Positions 36,756 through 44,951 of a stretch of DNA of 64,000 nt are shown here, one piece after another. Every line of letters starts with the position of its first letter. Within the stretch, counting starts at the first letter, position 1. Below the pieces are notes generated by a model, which was not told where the DNA came from, searched no databases, and saw only the letters and a program-made list of their open reading frames with translations. The stretch covers positions 310,001 to 374,000 of the forward strand of contig NZ_VDUY01000003.1 in the NCBI RefSeq assembly GCF_008039575.1, in the 5' to 3' direction. The stretch is from Zeimonas arvi (GTDB taxonomy: Bacteria > Pseudomonadota > Gammaproteobacteria > Burkholderiales > Burkholderiaceae_E). A program made the position numbers and the translations under genes.

Positions 36756-39052
36756 TGGCTTCTGAAAGCGGCAGCCGCCGGCGCGACGAAGACCCGAGGC
36801 TGCTCACCGGCGCCGGCCGGTTCACCGACGACGTCCGACTGCCCGGACAAGTCCACGCGGTCTTCCTGCGGTCGCCGCACGCCCACGCGACGATCGGCAG
36901 GATCGACGCCGAAGCGGCGGCCGGCATGCCCGGCGTGCTCGGCATCTTCACCGGCAGCGGGCTGTCCGAGGCGGGCCTCGGCGACATTCCGCCGCTGGTG
37001 CTGCTTCCCGGCCGCGACGGCAAGCCGATGTTCGGGCCGGCAATCCCCGTGCTCGCCGTCGATCGGGTCCGCTACGTCGGCGAGCCGGTCGTGCTGGTCG
37101 TGGCCGAAACGGTCGCCCAGGCCAGCGACGCCGCCGAAGCGGTCGCCATCGACTACGAGGAGCTGCTCGCGGCCTCAGACGTGCGTCGAGCGTCGGAGCC
37201 GGCCGCCCCGCAGCTCTGGCCGCAGGCGCCGGGCAATGTGTCGCTCGACTGGGAGCACGGCGAGGCCGATGCCGTCGAGGCGGCGCTGGCGCGGGCCACA
37301 TGCCGGGTATCGGTGCGTCTCGAGGACACGCGCGTCGCGCCGACGGCGCTGGAGCCCCGCGCGGCGATCGCGAGCTGGGACGCGGAACTGGGCAGGTATA
37401 TGCTGATCGCGCCGACGCAGGGCGTCTCGGTCGTACGCAAGCTGCTCGCCGAGTCGGTCTTCAAGGTCCCGCTCGAGACGATCCGCGTGCTCACGCACGA
37501 CGTCGGCGGCGGATTCGGCATGAAGGTCCAGGCCTACGCCGAGTACGCGGCGCTGCTGCATGCCGCACGCCGCGTGGGCAGGCCGGTGCGCTGGTGCGCG
37601 ACGCGTCTCGAAAGCTTCCTGGCCGACACGCACGGCCGCGACGGAATCCTCGAGGGCGAGCTCGGACTCGACGAACACGGACGATTCGTCGGGTTGCGGG
37701 TCCGGACGCTCGTCGGCATCGGCGCCTATGCGTCCACCTACGTGGCGATCGTCGCCACGAACAACACGAAGAACTGCCTGTCGAGCGTCTACGCGATCCC
37801 GGCCATCCACATCGGTGTGAAGACGATCCTGACCAACGCCGCCCCACTGGGCCCATATCGGGGCGCCGGCCGGCCCGAGGCGATCTACCTGGTCGAGCGG
37901 CTGATCGAGTTGGCCGCGCGAAAGACCGGCATCGATCCAGTCAGCCTGCGCCGCCGCAACCTGATTCCCGCCACCGCGATGCCCTACAAGGCGCCCAGTG
38001 GCCAGGTCTACGACAGCGGCGAGTTCGAGGCCGTGCTCGACAAGGCGCTCGCGCTCGCCGACTGGCAGGGATTTCCCGAGCGCAAGCGGCGGGCCCGCGC
38101 GGCAGGCCGGCTGCGCGGCATCGGCCTCGGCTGCTTCCTCGAGGTGGCTGGCGGGGCACCCCTGACCGAGACTGCCGACCTGCGCTTCGGCCGTGACGGC
38201 GGCGTCGAGCTGCGCACCGGCGCGCAGGCGATGGGACAGGGACAGATGACGACGATCCCTTTGATGCTCGGCCGGCTGCTGCAGATCGACCCGGCCCGCG
38301 TGCGCGTGATCCAGGGCGACAGCCACGAAGTCCCCGGCGGCATTGCCACAGTCGCTTCGCGTTCGACGATGATGCTTGGCGGAGCAGCCTCGCAGGCCGT
38401 CGACGAGATGATCAAGAAGGGAAAAATCCTCGCAGCCGAGATCCTCGAGGCTGCGGAGCACGACATCGAATACCGCAAAGGCCGCTTCCGCATCGCTGGA
38501 ACGGACCGCAGCGTGGAGCTCGGCGAGATCGTCCGGCGCGGCGGCGTGCTCGACACGGTGTCGACCTTCGCGGCACCGGAGATGAGTTTCCCCAACGGTT
38601 GCCACGTCTGCGAGGTCGAGATCGACCCCGAGACGGGCGTCGTCACCATCGTGGACTACGCCGCGGTCGACGACGTCGGGAACATCGTGCATGAGGTGAT
38701 CGTCGAGGGCCAGGTCCACGGAGGCGTGGCACAGGGCCTGGGACAAGTCCTCGGCGAGCAGCTCGTCTATTCGGAGAATGGGCAACTGCTGACGGCGTCG
38801 CTGATGGACTATCGGGTGCCGCGCGCCAACGACCTGCCGCGCATCCGTACAGCGCACCACGTGGCGCCCTGCACGACCAACCCGCTCGGCGTCAAGGGCG
38901 CAGGCGAGTCCGGCGTCGCGGGCTCGATTCCGTCCGCGGTCAACGCGATCCTCGACGCGCTGGCCGACGAAGGCGTGACCCATCTCGACCTGCCGATGAC
39001 GCCGCAGCGCGTCTGGGCGGCCCTGCAGTCGGCCCGACGACAGCGGGCATGA
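36752..39052 (+). CDS. Molybdenum hydroxylase large subunit (xanthine dehydrogenase family), orphan
   Basis: A 766-residue molybdopterin-binding subunit of the xanthine dehydrogenase/CO dehydrogenase family, which hydroxylates carbon with water-derived oxygen. Seen are RRDEDPRLLTGAGRFTDD, VRYVGEPVVLVVAE, THDVGGGFGMK (Mo-cofactor loop), LGPYRGAGRPEA, TGAQAMGQGQMTTI and the C-terminal VKGAGESGVAGSIPSAVNAI with the catalytic Glu. Start is ATG at 36752 or the adjacent ATG at 36755. The FAD (medium) and [2Fe-2S] (small) subunits usually next to such genes are missing, so electrons must leave through partners encoded elsewhere. It is coupled to the amidase gene. Confidence 0.92.
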   Translation: MMASESGSRRRDEDPRLLTGAGRFTDDVRLPGQVHAVFLRSPHAHATIGRIDAEAAAGMPGVLGIFTGSGLSEAGLGDIPPLVLLPGRDGKPMFGPAIPVLAVDRVRYVGEPVVLVVAETVAQASDAAEAVAIDYEELLAASDVRRASEPAAPQLWPQAPGNVSLDWEHGEADAVEAALARATCRVSVRLEDTRVAPTALEPRAAIASWDAELGRYMLIAPTQGVSVVRKLLAESVFKVPLETIRVLTHDVGGGFGMKVQAYAEYAALLHAARRVGRPVRWCATRLESFLADTHGRDGILEGELGLDEHGRFVGLRVRTLVGIGAYASTYVAIVATNNTKNCLSSVYAIPAIHIGVKTILTNAAPLGPYRGAGRPEAIYLVERLIELAARKTGIDPVSLRRRNLIPATAMPYKAPSGQVYDSGEFEAVLDKALALADWQGFPERKRRARAAGRLRGIGLGCFLEVAGGAPLTETADLRFGRDGGVELRTGAQAMGQGQMTTIPLMLGRLLQIDPARVRVIQGDSHEVPGGIATVASRSTMMLGGAASQAVDEMIKKGKILAAEILEAAEHDIEYRKGRFRIAGTDRSVELGEIVRRGGVLDTVSTFAAPEMSFPNGCHVCEVEIDPETGVVTIVDYAAVDDVGNIVHEVIVEGQVHGGVAQGLGQVLGEQLVYSENGQLLTASLMDYRVPRANDLPRIRTAHHVAPCTTNPLGVKGAGESGVAGSIPSAVNAILDALADEGVTHLDLPMTPQRVWAALQSARRQRA

Positions 39053-39086
39053 GCCCTTCTTCAGCCGATTCGACGGAGCGATCCCG

Positions 39087-39545
39087 ATGACCACCGCCAT
39101 CACGCCGAACGCGACGAGCCATGCGCAACTCGCGCCGCTCGCATCTCGCCTGGTGCAAGTCGGCCAGCTGCCATGGGAGAGGACCAAGTTCGCGGGCGTC
39201 GAGACCAAGACACTCGTGATCGACAAGCCGAGCGGCCTGCTGACGGTGCTGATGCGGATGGCCCCGGGCGCCATCCTCCCTGACCACCAGCACGCGTTGA
39301 TAGAACAGACCTACGTCCTCGAAGGCCGGCTGGTGGACCTCGAAGGCCCGGACGCCGGCCTGTCGGTCGGTCCGGGCGACTTCGTCTGGCGGCCTGCCGG
39401 CAGCCGTCACTCCGCGTGGGCGCCCGACGGCGGGCTGATGCTTGCGATCTTCCAGGTGCCGAACCGCTTCTTCGAACCCGACGGTGGCGTCGTCGACATG
39501 CTCGGGCAGAACTGGGAAGAGAACTGGAGAAGCGCGGTCACCTGA
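39087..39545 (+). CDS. Single-domain cupin
   Basis: A 152-residue protein with one cupin fold. Motif 1 is GAILPDHQHALIEQTYVLEG and motif 2 GDFVWRPAGSRHSAW, which supply the three His and one Glu that bind a metal. It could be a dioxygenase or an isomerase; the sequence resembles ChrR-type cupins and dihydroxyacetophenone-dioxygenase-like proteins only loosely. CGGAG precedes the ATG, 34 bp after the molybdenum hydroxylase. Last gene of the catabolic unit. Confidence 0.85.
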   Translation: MTTAITPNATSHAQLAPLASRLVQVGQLPWERTKFAGVETKTLVIDKPSGLLTVLMRMAPGAILPDHQHALIEQTYVLEGRLVDLEGPDAGLSVGPGDFVWRPAGSRHSAWAPDGGLMLAIFQVPNRFFEPDGGVVDMLGQNWEENWRSAVT

Positions 39546-39563
39546 GGAGCCGCCACATGGCAG

Positions 39564-40397
39564 TCAGGGCCGCGTCGGCGATTCGCCGATCACCGAATAA
39601 GCCTCCGCGTTCTCCCGCAGCCACCGCACCCCGTCGTCCCCGCCATCGCGCTCCGGATGGAAGTCCGCCGAGAAGTATCGGCGCCACTTGCCGAAGGTCT
39701 CGCGGAACAGCCCGCCCTTGCCGAACAGGAAACGCCCGGCGCTGCGCGCGGTGCGCCAGCGCCAAAGCTCGCCATCGCGGCGCAGGTTCGAGGCGGTCTG
39801 CCGGATCAGGTCCGCCGAGAAGTACACGGTGACGATCCACATCCAGCGCCGGCGCCAGCGCAGGTTGCCGCGCAGCGCGTGATACAGCTCGAAGGCGGTG
39901 CTGCGGTGCTCGGATTCTTCGGCTGCGTGCCAGCGCCACATCAGCGCCAGGCGCGGTTCGACGCCGTCGAAGACTTCCGGGTGCCGCAGCAGCCACTCGG
40001 CGAAGATCGCGGTGTAGTGCTCGTTGGCCGCTGTGATGCCCAGCGCATGGCGCGGGTCCATCGTCATCAGCGGCGCGATGCGCCTGGCGGCGCGCGGGCC
40101 CCAGTGGTTCACGTAGCCGAGCTTTTCCAGGTGATCGTTGAACAGGCCATGGAGGCGCCGGTGCGTGGCCTCCTGGCCGACGAAGCCCTTCACCTCCTCG
40201 TCGAGGCGGGCCCGCTCCTCGGGCGGCAACGCCTTGTGGCCGTTGCGCACCGCGTCGATGAAGAACTGCTCGCCGACCGGGAAGCTCATCGACAGCGCGT
40301 CGAAGAAGGCCGTGCGGAACGGGTCGCCGGCGCACCAGTGGCGCGGCACCGCGGTCTCGAGGTCGATCAGCAGGCGGCGGACCGCAAGGGTGCTCAT
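39564..40397 (-). CDS. Metal-dependent hydrolase family protein (PF10118 type)
   Basis: A 277-residue cytoplasmic protein of the poorly characterised PF10118 family. Three His/Glu clusters are conserved: GQEATHRRLH, AANEHYTAIFAE and HAAEESEHRSTAFELYH. The ExxH pairs look more like a helical di-iron site than a hydrolase, though this is inference. Predicted helices follow throughout, with an aromatic segment (RWRRRWMWIVTVYFSADL) near residue 175. Its start overlaps the antitoxin stop (ATGA). The stop is 18 bp from the cupin stop, convergent. Confidence 0.8.
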   Translation of the reverse strand: MSTLAVRRLLIDLETAVPRHWCAGDPFRTAFFDALSMSFPVGEQFFIDAVRNGHKALPPEERARLDEEVKGFVGQEATHRRLHGLFNDHLEKLGYVNHWGPRAARRIAPLMTMDPRHALGITAANEHYTAIFAEWLLRHPEVFDGVEPRLALMWRWHAAEESEHRSTAFELYHALRGNLRWRRRWMWIVTVYFSADLIRQTASNLRRDGELWRWRTARSAGRFLFGKGGLFRETFGKWRRYFSADFHPERDGGDDGVRWLRENAEAYSVIGESPTRP

Positions 40398-40522
40398 GTG
40401 TCGCTTCCCGGCTCGCGCGTCAGCTCGTCCAGCGGGACCTCGAGCACCGCGGCGATGCGTCGAAGCGTGCGGGGCGCACCCACCCGCCTGCCGAGCTTCT
40501 GAATGAATCGCACCCCGGTCAT
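40394..40522 (-). CDS. Truncated HTH (XRE/HigA-like) antitoxin
   Basis: A 42-residue product, MTGVRFIQKLGRR.. with TLRRIAAVLEVPLDEL, that matches only the second half of an XRE-type helix-turn-helix domain (recognition helix onward). Normal HigA-type antitoxins are 90-110 residues. The ATG at 40522 overlaps the toxin stop (ATGA) and the stop overlaps the start of the next gene. Upstream codons in this frame do not restore the missing first helices. It may be a remnant or a minimal regulator. Confidence 0.6.
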   Translation of the reverse strand: MTGVRFIQKLGRRVGAPRTLRRIAAVLEVPLDELTREPGSDT

Positions 40523-40884
40523 CGGTAGACACCCCCACGCACGCCGATCTTGATGGCCAGCGAGACCCTCCGATCGTCGAACAGTCGATACATCAAGCGC
40601 CATGCCTGAACCCGCAATCGAGACTCGTTGCGCCCCGTCAGCTTGCCGACGACGTTGCCGAGTGCGGGAGGCCCTTGCGCAAGCGATCGGATCTTTCCGA
40701 TCGGCAAGGCGCGCACGTTCGCGGGCATCGACGCGAGCGCCCGCGCTGCTTCCCGGGTGAGTTCGATACGGTAGGGAATACTACTCCAGCCAAACGCCAG
40801 GTCGATGGGTGCGCACCCATCCTGACCGATGCCCTGCGGCGCGAGAATCGGACGAATGGTCGGCCCGGGTGACCGACCCGGCAC
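40519..40884 (-). CDS. RelE/ParE-superfamily toxin
   Basis: A reading frame of 121 codons whose last 84 form a typical RelE-fold toxin: YRIELTREAARALASMPANVR, VGKLTGRNESRLRVQAWRLMYRLFDD and VSLAIKIGVRGGVYR. RelE toxins cleave mRNA on ribosomes; basic residues needed for this (RLRV.AWRLMYR, GVRGGVYR) are present. The start shown is GTG at 40884, giving a 37-residue N-terminal extension not seen in relatives, so the real start may be an alternative codon near 40790. It lies 4 bp after the flavin reductase stop and overlaps the antitoxin. Confidence 0.8.
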   Translation of the reverse strand: MPGRSPGPTIRPILAPQGIGQDGCAPIDLAFGWSSIPYRIELTREAARALASMPANVRALPIGKIRSLAQGPPALGNVVGKLTGRNESRLRVQAWRLMYRLFDDRRVSLAIKIGVRGGVYR

Positions 40885-40887
40885 CGG

Positions 40888-41559
40888 CTACCCGCCCCGT
40901 TGCTTCTCCGCCGACCCCTCCAGTCCCGCCAGCAGCGCGCGGTTGCTGCCCGGGATCACCATCCGGAACCTGTTGTCGACGAAGGTGTAGTCGAAGTAAC
41001 CCATCCGCGCGAGCGGCTGGATCTTCAGCACGTCGACCATGCCCTGCCCGTCGATGACCTCGTCGTCGATGTGGATGGCCACCACGCGCCCGAACACCAC
41101 GTCCACGCTGCCCATGGGCGGGGTGCCGGGAAAGCGCAGCGTGTTCAGGTACACGCACTCGAAGTGGATCGGCGAGCCGGCCACCCGTGCCGGGCGCACC
41201 CTGCGCGAGGGCAGCTTGGCCAGCCCCGCGCGCTCGAATTCGTCGACCTCGGGCGGCAGTTCCTCGGCGGTGACGTTGACCGCCTCGCGCAGCGCATACG
41301 TGGCCATGTTCCACACGAACTCGCCGGTCTCCTCGGCGTTGCGCACCGAGTCCTTGCGCTGGCCGCGGGTGTCCTGGTTGGCCGAGAACATCACGATCGG
41401 CGGATCGAAGCTCACGTTCTGGAACTGGCTGTAGGGGGCCAGGTTGTGGCGGCCCTGCCCGTCCACCGTGGAGATCCAGCCGATCGGGCGCGGCACCACG
41501 CAGGACTTGAACGGGTCGTGCGGCAGGCCGTGCGGGGTGACGCCGGGTTCGTAGTACAT
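40888..41559 (-). CDS. Flavin reductase-like (FMN-binding split barrel) protein
   Basis: A 223-residue protein of the flavin reductase-like family: PFKSCVVPRPIGWISTVDGQGRHNLAPYSQFQNVSFDPPIVMFSAN is the FMN-binding region, and EFVWNMATYALREAVN follows. Family members reduce FMN or act as flavin-bound partners. ATG at 41559 is preferred because GGAGGA lies 6 bases before it; ATG at 41565 overlaps the guaD stop but would abut the ribosome site. It is the last gene of the purine salvage operon; its role with guanine deaminase is unclear. Confidence 0.88.
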   Translation of the reverse strand: MYYEPGVTPHGLPHDPFKSCVVPRPIGWISTVDGQGRHNLAPYSQFQNVSFDPPIVMFSANQDTRGQRKDSVRNAEETGEFVWNMATYALREAVNVTAEELPPEVDEFERAGLAKLPSRRVRPARVAGSPIHFECVYLNTLRFPGTPPMGSVDVVFGRVVAIHIDDEVIDGQGMVDVLKIQPLARMGYFDYTFVDNRFRMVIPGSNRALLAGLEGSAEKQRGG

Positions 41560-41561
41560 CG

Positions 41562-42857
41562 TCATTCCTCCCTTGCCTTCATCGGCTCGCCGGCGACCCA
41601 GACCTGGTTCACCGCCCGGTCGTCGCCCAGCGTCATGAGCGCGAACAGCCGCTCCTCGAGCGTGGCGGCCCGAGCGGTGCGGCGGGCGAGCAGCGGCGTG
41701 GCCGCCAGGTCCAGCGCCACGAAATCGGCCTCGCGGCCCGGCTCGAAGCTGCCGATCCGGTCGTCCAGCCCCAGCGCCTGAGCGGCGTCGCGGGTCACGC
41801 TGCGGAAGGCGCGCAGCGCGGACAGCGCCTGGCCCTGCAGCCGCAGCACGTCGTGCGCCGCGGCCAGGGTGCGCAGCATCGAGAAGCTGCTGCCGCCGCC
41901 CACGTCGCTGGCCGGCGCCCAGCGCAGGCCCTGCCGGTCGGCCGCCGCGGCGTCGAACAGCCCGCTGCCGAGGAACAGGTTCGAGGTGGGACAGAAGGCG
42001 ATCGCGGCGCCGGCAGCTGCGAGCCGCTCGCGGTCGGCGTCGTCGAGGTGGATGCCGTGGGCCCACACCGTTCGCTCGCGCAGCAGGCCGAAGCGGTCGT
42101 AGGCGTCGGTGTAGCTGCGCGCATCCGGAAACAGCTCGGCGACCCAGCGCAGCTCGTCGGCGTTCTCGGCCAGGTGCGACTGCAGCCAGACGCCCGGGTG
42201 CTCGTCGAGCAGGCGTGCGCAGGCCGCCAGCTGCGCGGGCGACGAGGTCGGCGCGAAGCGCGGCGTGACCGCGTAGCCGAGCCGCCCCACGCCGTGCCAG
42301 CGCTCGATCAGCGCGCGGCTGCCCGCATACGCCGAAGCGGCCGTGTCGCGCAGGCCCTCGGGGCAGTTGCGGTCCATCAGCACCTTGCCCGCGACGATCC
42401 GCATGCCCTGCGCGCGGGCGGCGCCCATGACCGCGTCGACCGAAGCCTCGTGGACGGTGCACCACACCATCGCGCTGGTGGTGCCGTTGCGCAACAACTC
42501 GTCGAGGAAGAATCGAGCGACCTCTTCCGCGTGACCGGGATCGTCGAAGCGGCGCTCTTCCGGAAACGTGCAGCGCTCGAGCCAGTCGAGCAGGCCCGGC
42601 GCGGGCGAGGCGATCACGTCGAGCTGCGGATAGTGAACGTGCGCATCGATGAAGCCCGGCATCAGCAGCAGGCCGCGCGCATCGTGCATCGGCGCGCCGC
42701 CCAGGCGCGCCTGCAGCCTCTCGAACGGCCCGGCCGCGACGATGCGCCCGTCCTCGACCAGCAACAATCCGTCGACGACGTGCCGGCAGCCCTGGTCCGC
42801 GCCGGCGGCATCGCCGCCGAAATCGACCAGCTCGCCGCGCCAGGCCGACAGCGGCAT
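41562..42857 (-). CDS. guaD: Guanine deaminase
   Basis: GuaD converts guanine to xanthine and ammonia. The 431-residue amidohydrolase has LMPGFIDAHVHYPQ with the zinc HxH, LQSHLAENADEL, AHGIHL and SDVGGGSSFSM with the catalytic Asp; GTTSAMVWCTVHEASVDA and FCPTSNLFLGSGLF are GuaD specific. The start overlaps the stop of the BMP binding protein (ATGA). The operon context with a nucleoside-type ABC importer supports purine use as nitrogen source. Confidence 0.93.
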   Translation of the reverse strand: MPLSAWRGELVDFGGDAAGADQGCRHVVDGLLLVEDGRIVAAGPFERLQARLGGAPMHDARGLLLMPGFIDAHVHYPQLDVIASPAPGLLDWLERCTFPEERRFDDPGHAEEVARFFLDELLRNGTTSAMVWCTVHEASVDAVMGAARAQGMRIVAGKVLMDRNCPEGLRDTAASAYAGSRALIERWHGVGRLGYAVTPRFAPTSSPAQLAACARLLDEHPGVWLQSHLAENADELRWVAELFPDARSYTDAYDRFGLLRERTVWAHGIHLDDADRERLAAAGAAIAFCPTSNLFLGSGLFDAAAADRQGLRWAPASDVGGGSSFSMLRTLAAAHDVLRLQGQALSALRAFRSVTRDAAQALGLDDRIGSFEPGREADFVALDLAATPLLARRTARAATLEERLFALMTLGDDRAVNQVWVAGEPMKAREE

Positions 42858-43945
42858 CAGCGCTTGGGCAAGCGGCTGGCCACACCCTGCACGAAGTAGT
42901 CCATCTTGCCGAGCGCATCGTCGGACATCGGGCCGTTGGCGTGCCGGGTCTTGCCGTCCTGGTCCACCACCGGCCCCGCGAAGGCGTGCAGCGCGCCCGC
43001 GACCATGTCGGCCTCGAGCTTCTCGATCTTGGCGCGCACCTCGGGCGGCACGGCCGGGCCGAGCGGCGCGAGCTTGACCATGCCGTCCTTCATGCCGCCC
43101 CACAGGCGCGGCGGCTGCCAGTTGCCGGCCAGCACCTGCTCGACGGTCTGGTGATAGAAGTTGCCCCAGTGGTGCGTGGTGGCGGTGAGGTGCGCCTTCG
43201 GGCCGTACTTCGACATGTCCGAGTGATAACCGAACGCCCACTTGCCGCGCTCCTCCGCGGCCTGCACCACCGCGGTGGAATCGGTGTGGTGCGTCACGAT
43301 GTCGGCGTTCTGCGCGAGCAGCGTGTTGGCGGCCTCGCGCTCCTTGCCCGGGTCGTACCAGGAGTTGACCCAGATGACGCGAACCTCGGCGTTCGGGTTC
43401 ACGCTGCGCGCGCCCCGCGCGAAGGCGTTGATCCCCTGCAGCACCTCGGGGATCGGGAATGCGCCCACGTAGCCCAGCACGTTGGACTTGGTCATGTAGC
43501 CGGCGATCACGCCGTTCAGGTAGCGGCCCTCGTAGAAGCGCGCGTTGTACACGCCCATGTTCTTGCCGGTCTTGTAGCCGGTGGCGTGCAGGAAGGCGGT
43601 CTTCGGGAAGGCGCGGGCCACGCGCTCCACGTAGTTCATGTAGCCGAAGCTGGTGGCGAACACCAGACCGTGGCCGCTCTGCGCCATCTCGCGGATCACC
43701 CGCTCGGCGTCGGCGCCCTCGGGCACGCTCTCGACGAAGCGGGTCTCGATCTTGGGGCCGAAGGCCTTCACGATCTCGCGGCGCCCGAGCTCGTGCTGGA
43801 AGGTCCAGCCGGCGTCGCCGATCGGGCTCACGTAGACGAAGCCCACCTTCAACGGGGCGCCGCCCTGCGCGCGAGCGAGCCCGGGCAGCGCGGAGGCGCC
43901 GGCGGCCGCGGCGATGAGTTTCAGGGCGGATCTGCGTTCGTTCAT
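42857..43945 (-). CDS. BMP-family ABC substrate-binding protein (nucleoside/purine)
   Basis: A 362-residue periplasmic protein of the BMP/Med family. The signal peptide carries RRSALKLIAAAAGASALPGLARA, compatible with Tat or Sec export. The mature part has VGFVYVSPIGDAGWTFQHELGRREI, FATSFGYMNYVERVA, NVLGYVGAFPIPEVLQGINAFARGARSVNPNAEV and YHSDMSKYGPKAHLTATTHHWGNFY, all close to purine-binding BMP proteins. It lies 69 bp after the second permease and overlaps guaD by 4 bp. A guanine, xanthine or purine nucleoside ligand is inferred from guaD. Confidence 0.9.
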   Translation of the reverse strand: MNERRSALKLIAAAAGASALPGLARAQGGAPLKVGFVYVSPIGDAGWTFQHELGRREIVKAFGPKIETRFVESVPEGADAERVIREMAQSGHGLVFATSFGYMNYVERVARAFPKTAFLHATGYKTGKNMGVYNARFYEGRYLNGVIAGYMTKSNVLGYVGAFPIPEVLQGINAFARGARSVNPNAEVRVIWVNSWYDPGKEREAANTLLAQNADIVTHHTDSTAVVQAAEERGKWAFGYHSDMSKYGPKAHLTATTHHWGNFYHQTVEQVLAGNWQPPRLWGGMKDGMVKLAPLGPAVPPEVRAKIEKLEADMVAGALHAFAGPVVDQDGKTRHANGPMSDDALGKMDYFVQGVASRLPKR

Positions 43946-44014
43946 CTTCTTCTCTCCGTCGGGCGCGGACCAGGCCGCGCGGAAGGTGTCTTCGCGGTTT
44001 CGTGCGTGAGCGCT

Positions 44015-44947
44015 TCAGCGATCGGCGCGCCAGGGCTGGCCCAGCGACACCGGCGAATTCAGCCGGATGGTCTGCCGATTGCGCGAGATTGCCACGAGCA
44101 CGACCACCGTGGCGAGATAGGGCAGCGCGCTGAGCAGTTGCGACGGCACCTCGAGCTGCAGGCCCGAGCCCTGCAGGAAGAGCTGCGCGACCATCACCCC
44201 GCCGAACAGGTAGGCGCCCAGCGCGGCGCGCAGCGGCCGCCAGGTCGCGAACACGACCAGCGCCAGCGCGATCCAGCCCTTGCCTGCCACCATGCCCTCG
44301 GCCCACAGCGGCGTGTGGAAGACCGACAGGAAGGCGCCCGCCACCCCGGCCATCGCCCCGCCGAACAGCGTGGCCAGCCAGCGGATGCGTATCACCGGAT
44401 GACCGATGGCGTGGGCCGACGAGGGCGACTCGCCGACCGCGCGCAGCACCAGCCCGGCGCGGCTGCGCGCGAGGAACCAAGCCACCGCGGCGAGCAGCCC
44501 CCACGAGGCGTAGACCAGCCACTGGTGCGAGAACAGCGCGTGCCCGATCACCGGGAAATCGGCCAGCAGCGGCAGCGGCGTGGCAGGCACCGCGGCCAGC
44601 GATTCCGCCTCCCAGGCCTTGCCGACGAAGGCCGACAGGCCCACGCCGAAGATCGACAGCGCGAGCCCCGAGGCCACCTGATTGGCCATCAGCGTGAGCG
44701 CCAGCACGCCGAAGATCGCGGACATGGCAGCGCCCGCCAGCAGGCCCGCGCCGACGCCGGCCGCCGAGCTGCCCGACGCATGCGCGGCCACGAAGCCGGC
44801 CACCGCGCCGACCGCCATCATGCCTTCCACGCCCAGGTTCAGCACGCCGGCGCGCTCGGCGACCAGCTCGCCCAGCGCGGCGATCATCAGCGGCGTGCCG
44901 GCCACCACGGTGGCGAAAAGGATCGCGGCGACGAGCCCGTGCTCCAT
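44015..44947 (-). CDS. ABC permease, nucleoside/purine type (second subunit)
   Basis: A 310-residue membrane protein of the BPD_transp_2 family. The start LVAAILFATVVAGTPLMIAALGELVAERAGVLNLGVEGMM is diagnostic of the YufQ/NupQ-type permease; the loop has ARSRAGLVLRAVGESPSSAHAIGHPV. About nine helices are expected. It is 4 bp downstream of the other permease gene. Both would pair with the tandem ATPase and BMP protein. Confidence 0.92.
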   Translation of the reverse strand: MEHGLVAAILFATVVAGTPLMIAALGELVAERAGVLNLGVEGMMAVGAVAGFVAAHASGSSAAGVGAGLLAGAAMSAIFGVLALTLMANQVASGLALSIFGVGLSAFVGKAWEAESLAAVPATPLPLLADFPVIGHALFSHQWLVYASWGLLAAVAWFLARSRAGLVLRAVGESPSSAHAIGHPVIRIRWLATLFGGAMAGVAGAFLSVFHTPLWAEGMVAGKGWIALALVVFATWRPLRAALGAYLFGGVMVAQLFLQGSGLQLEVPSQLLSALPYLATVVVLVAISRNRQTIRLNSPVSLGQPWRADR

Positions 44948-44951
44948 CGTC

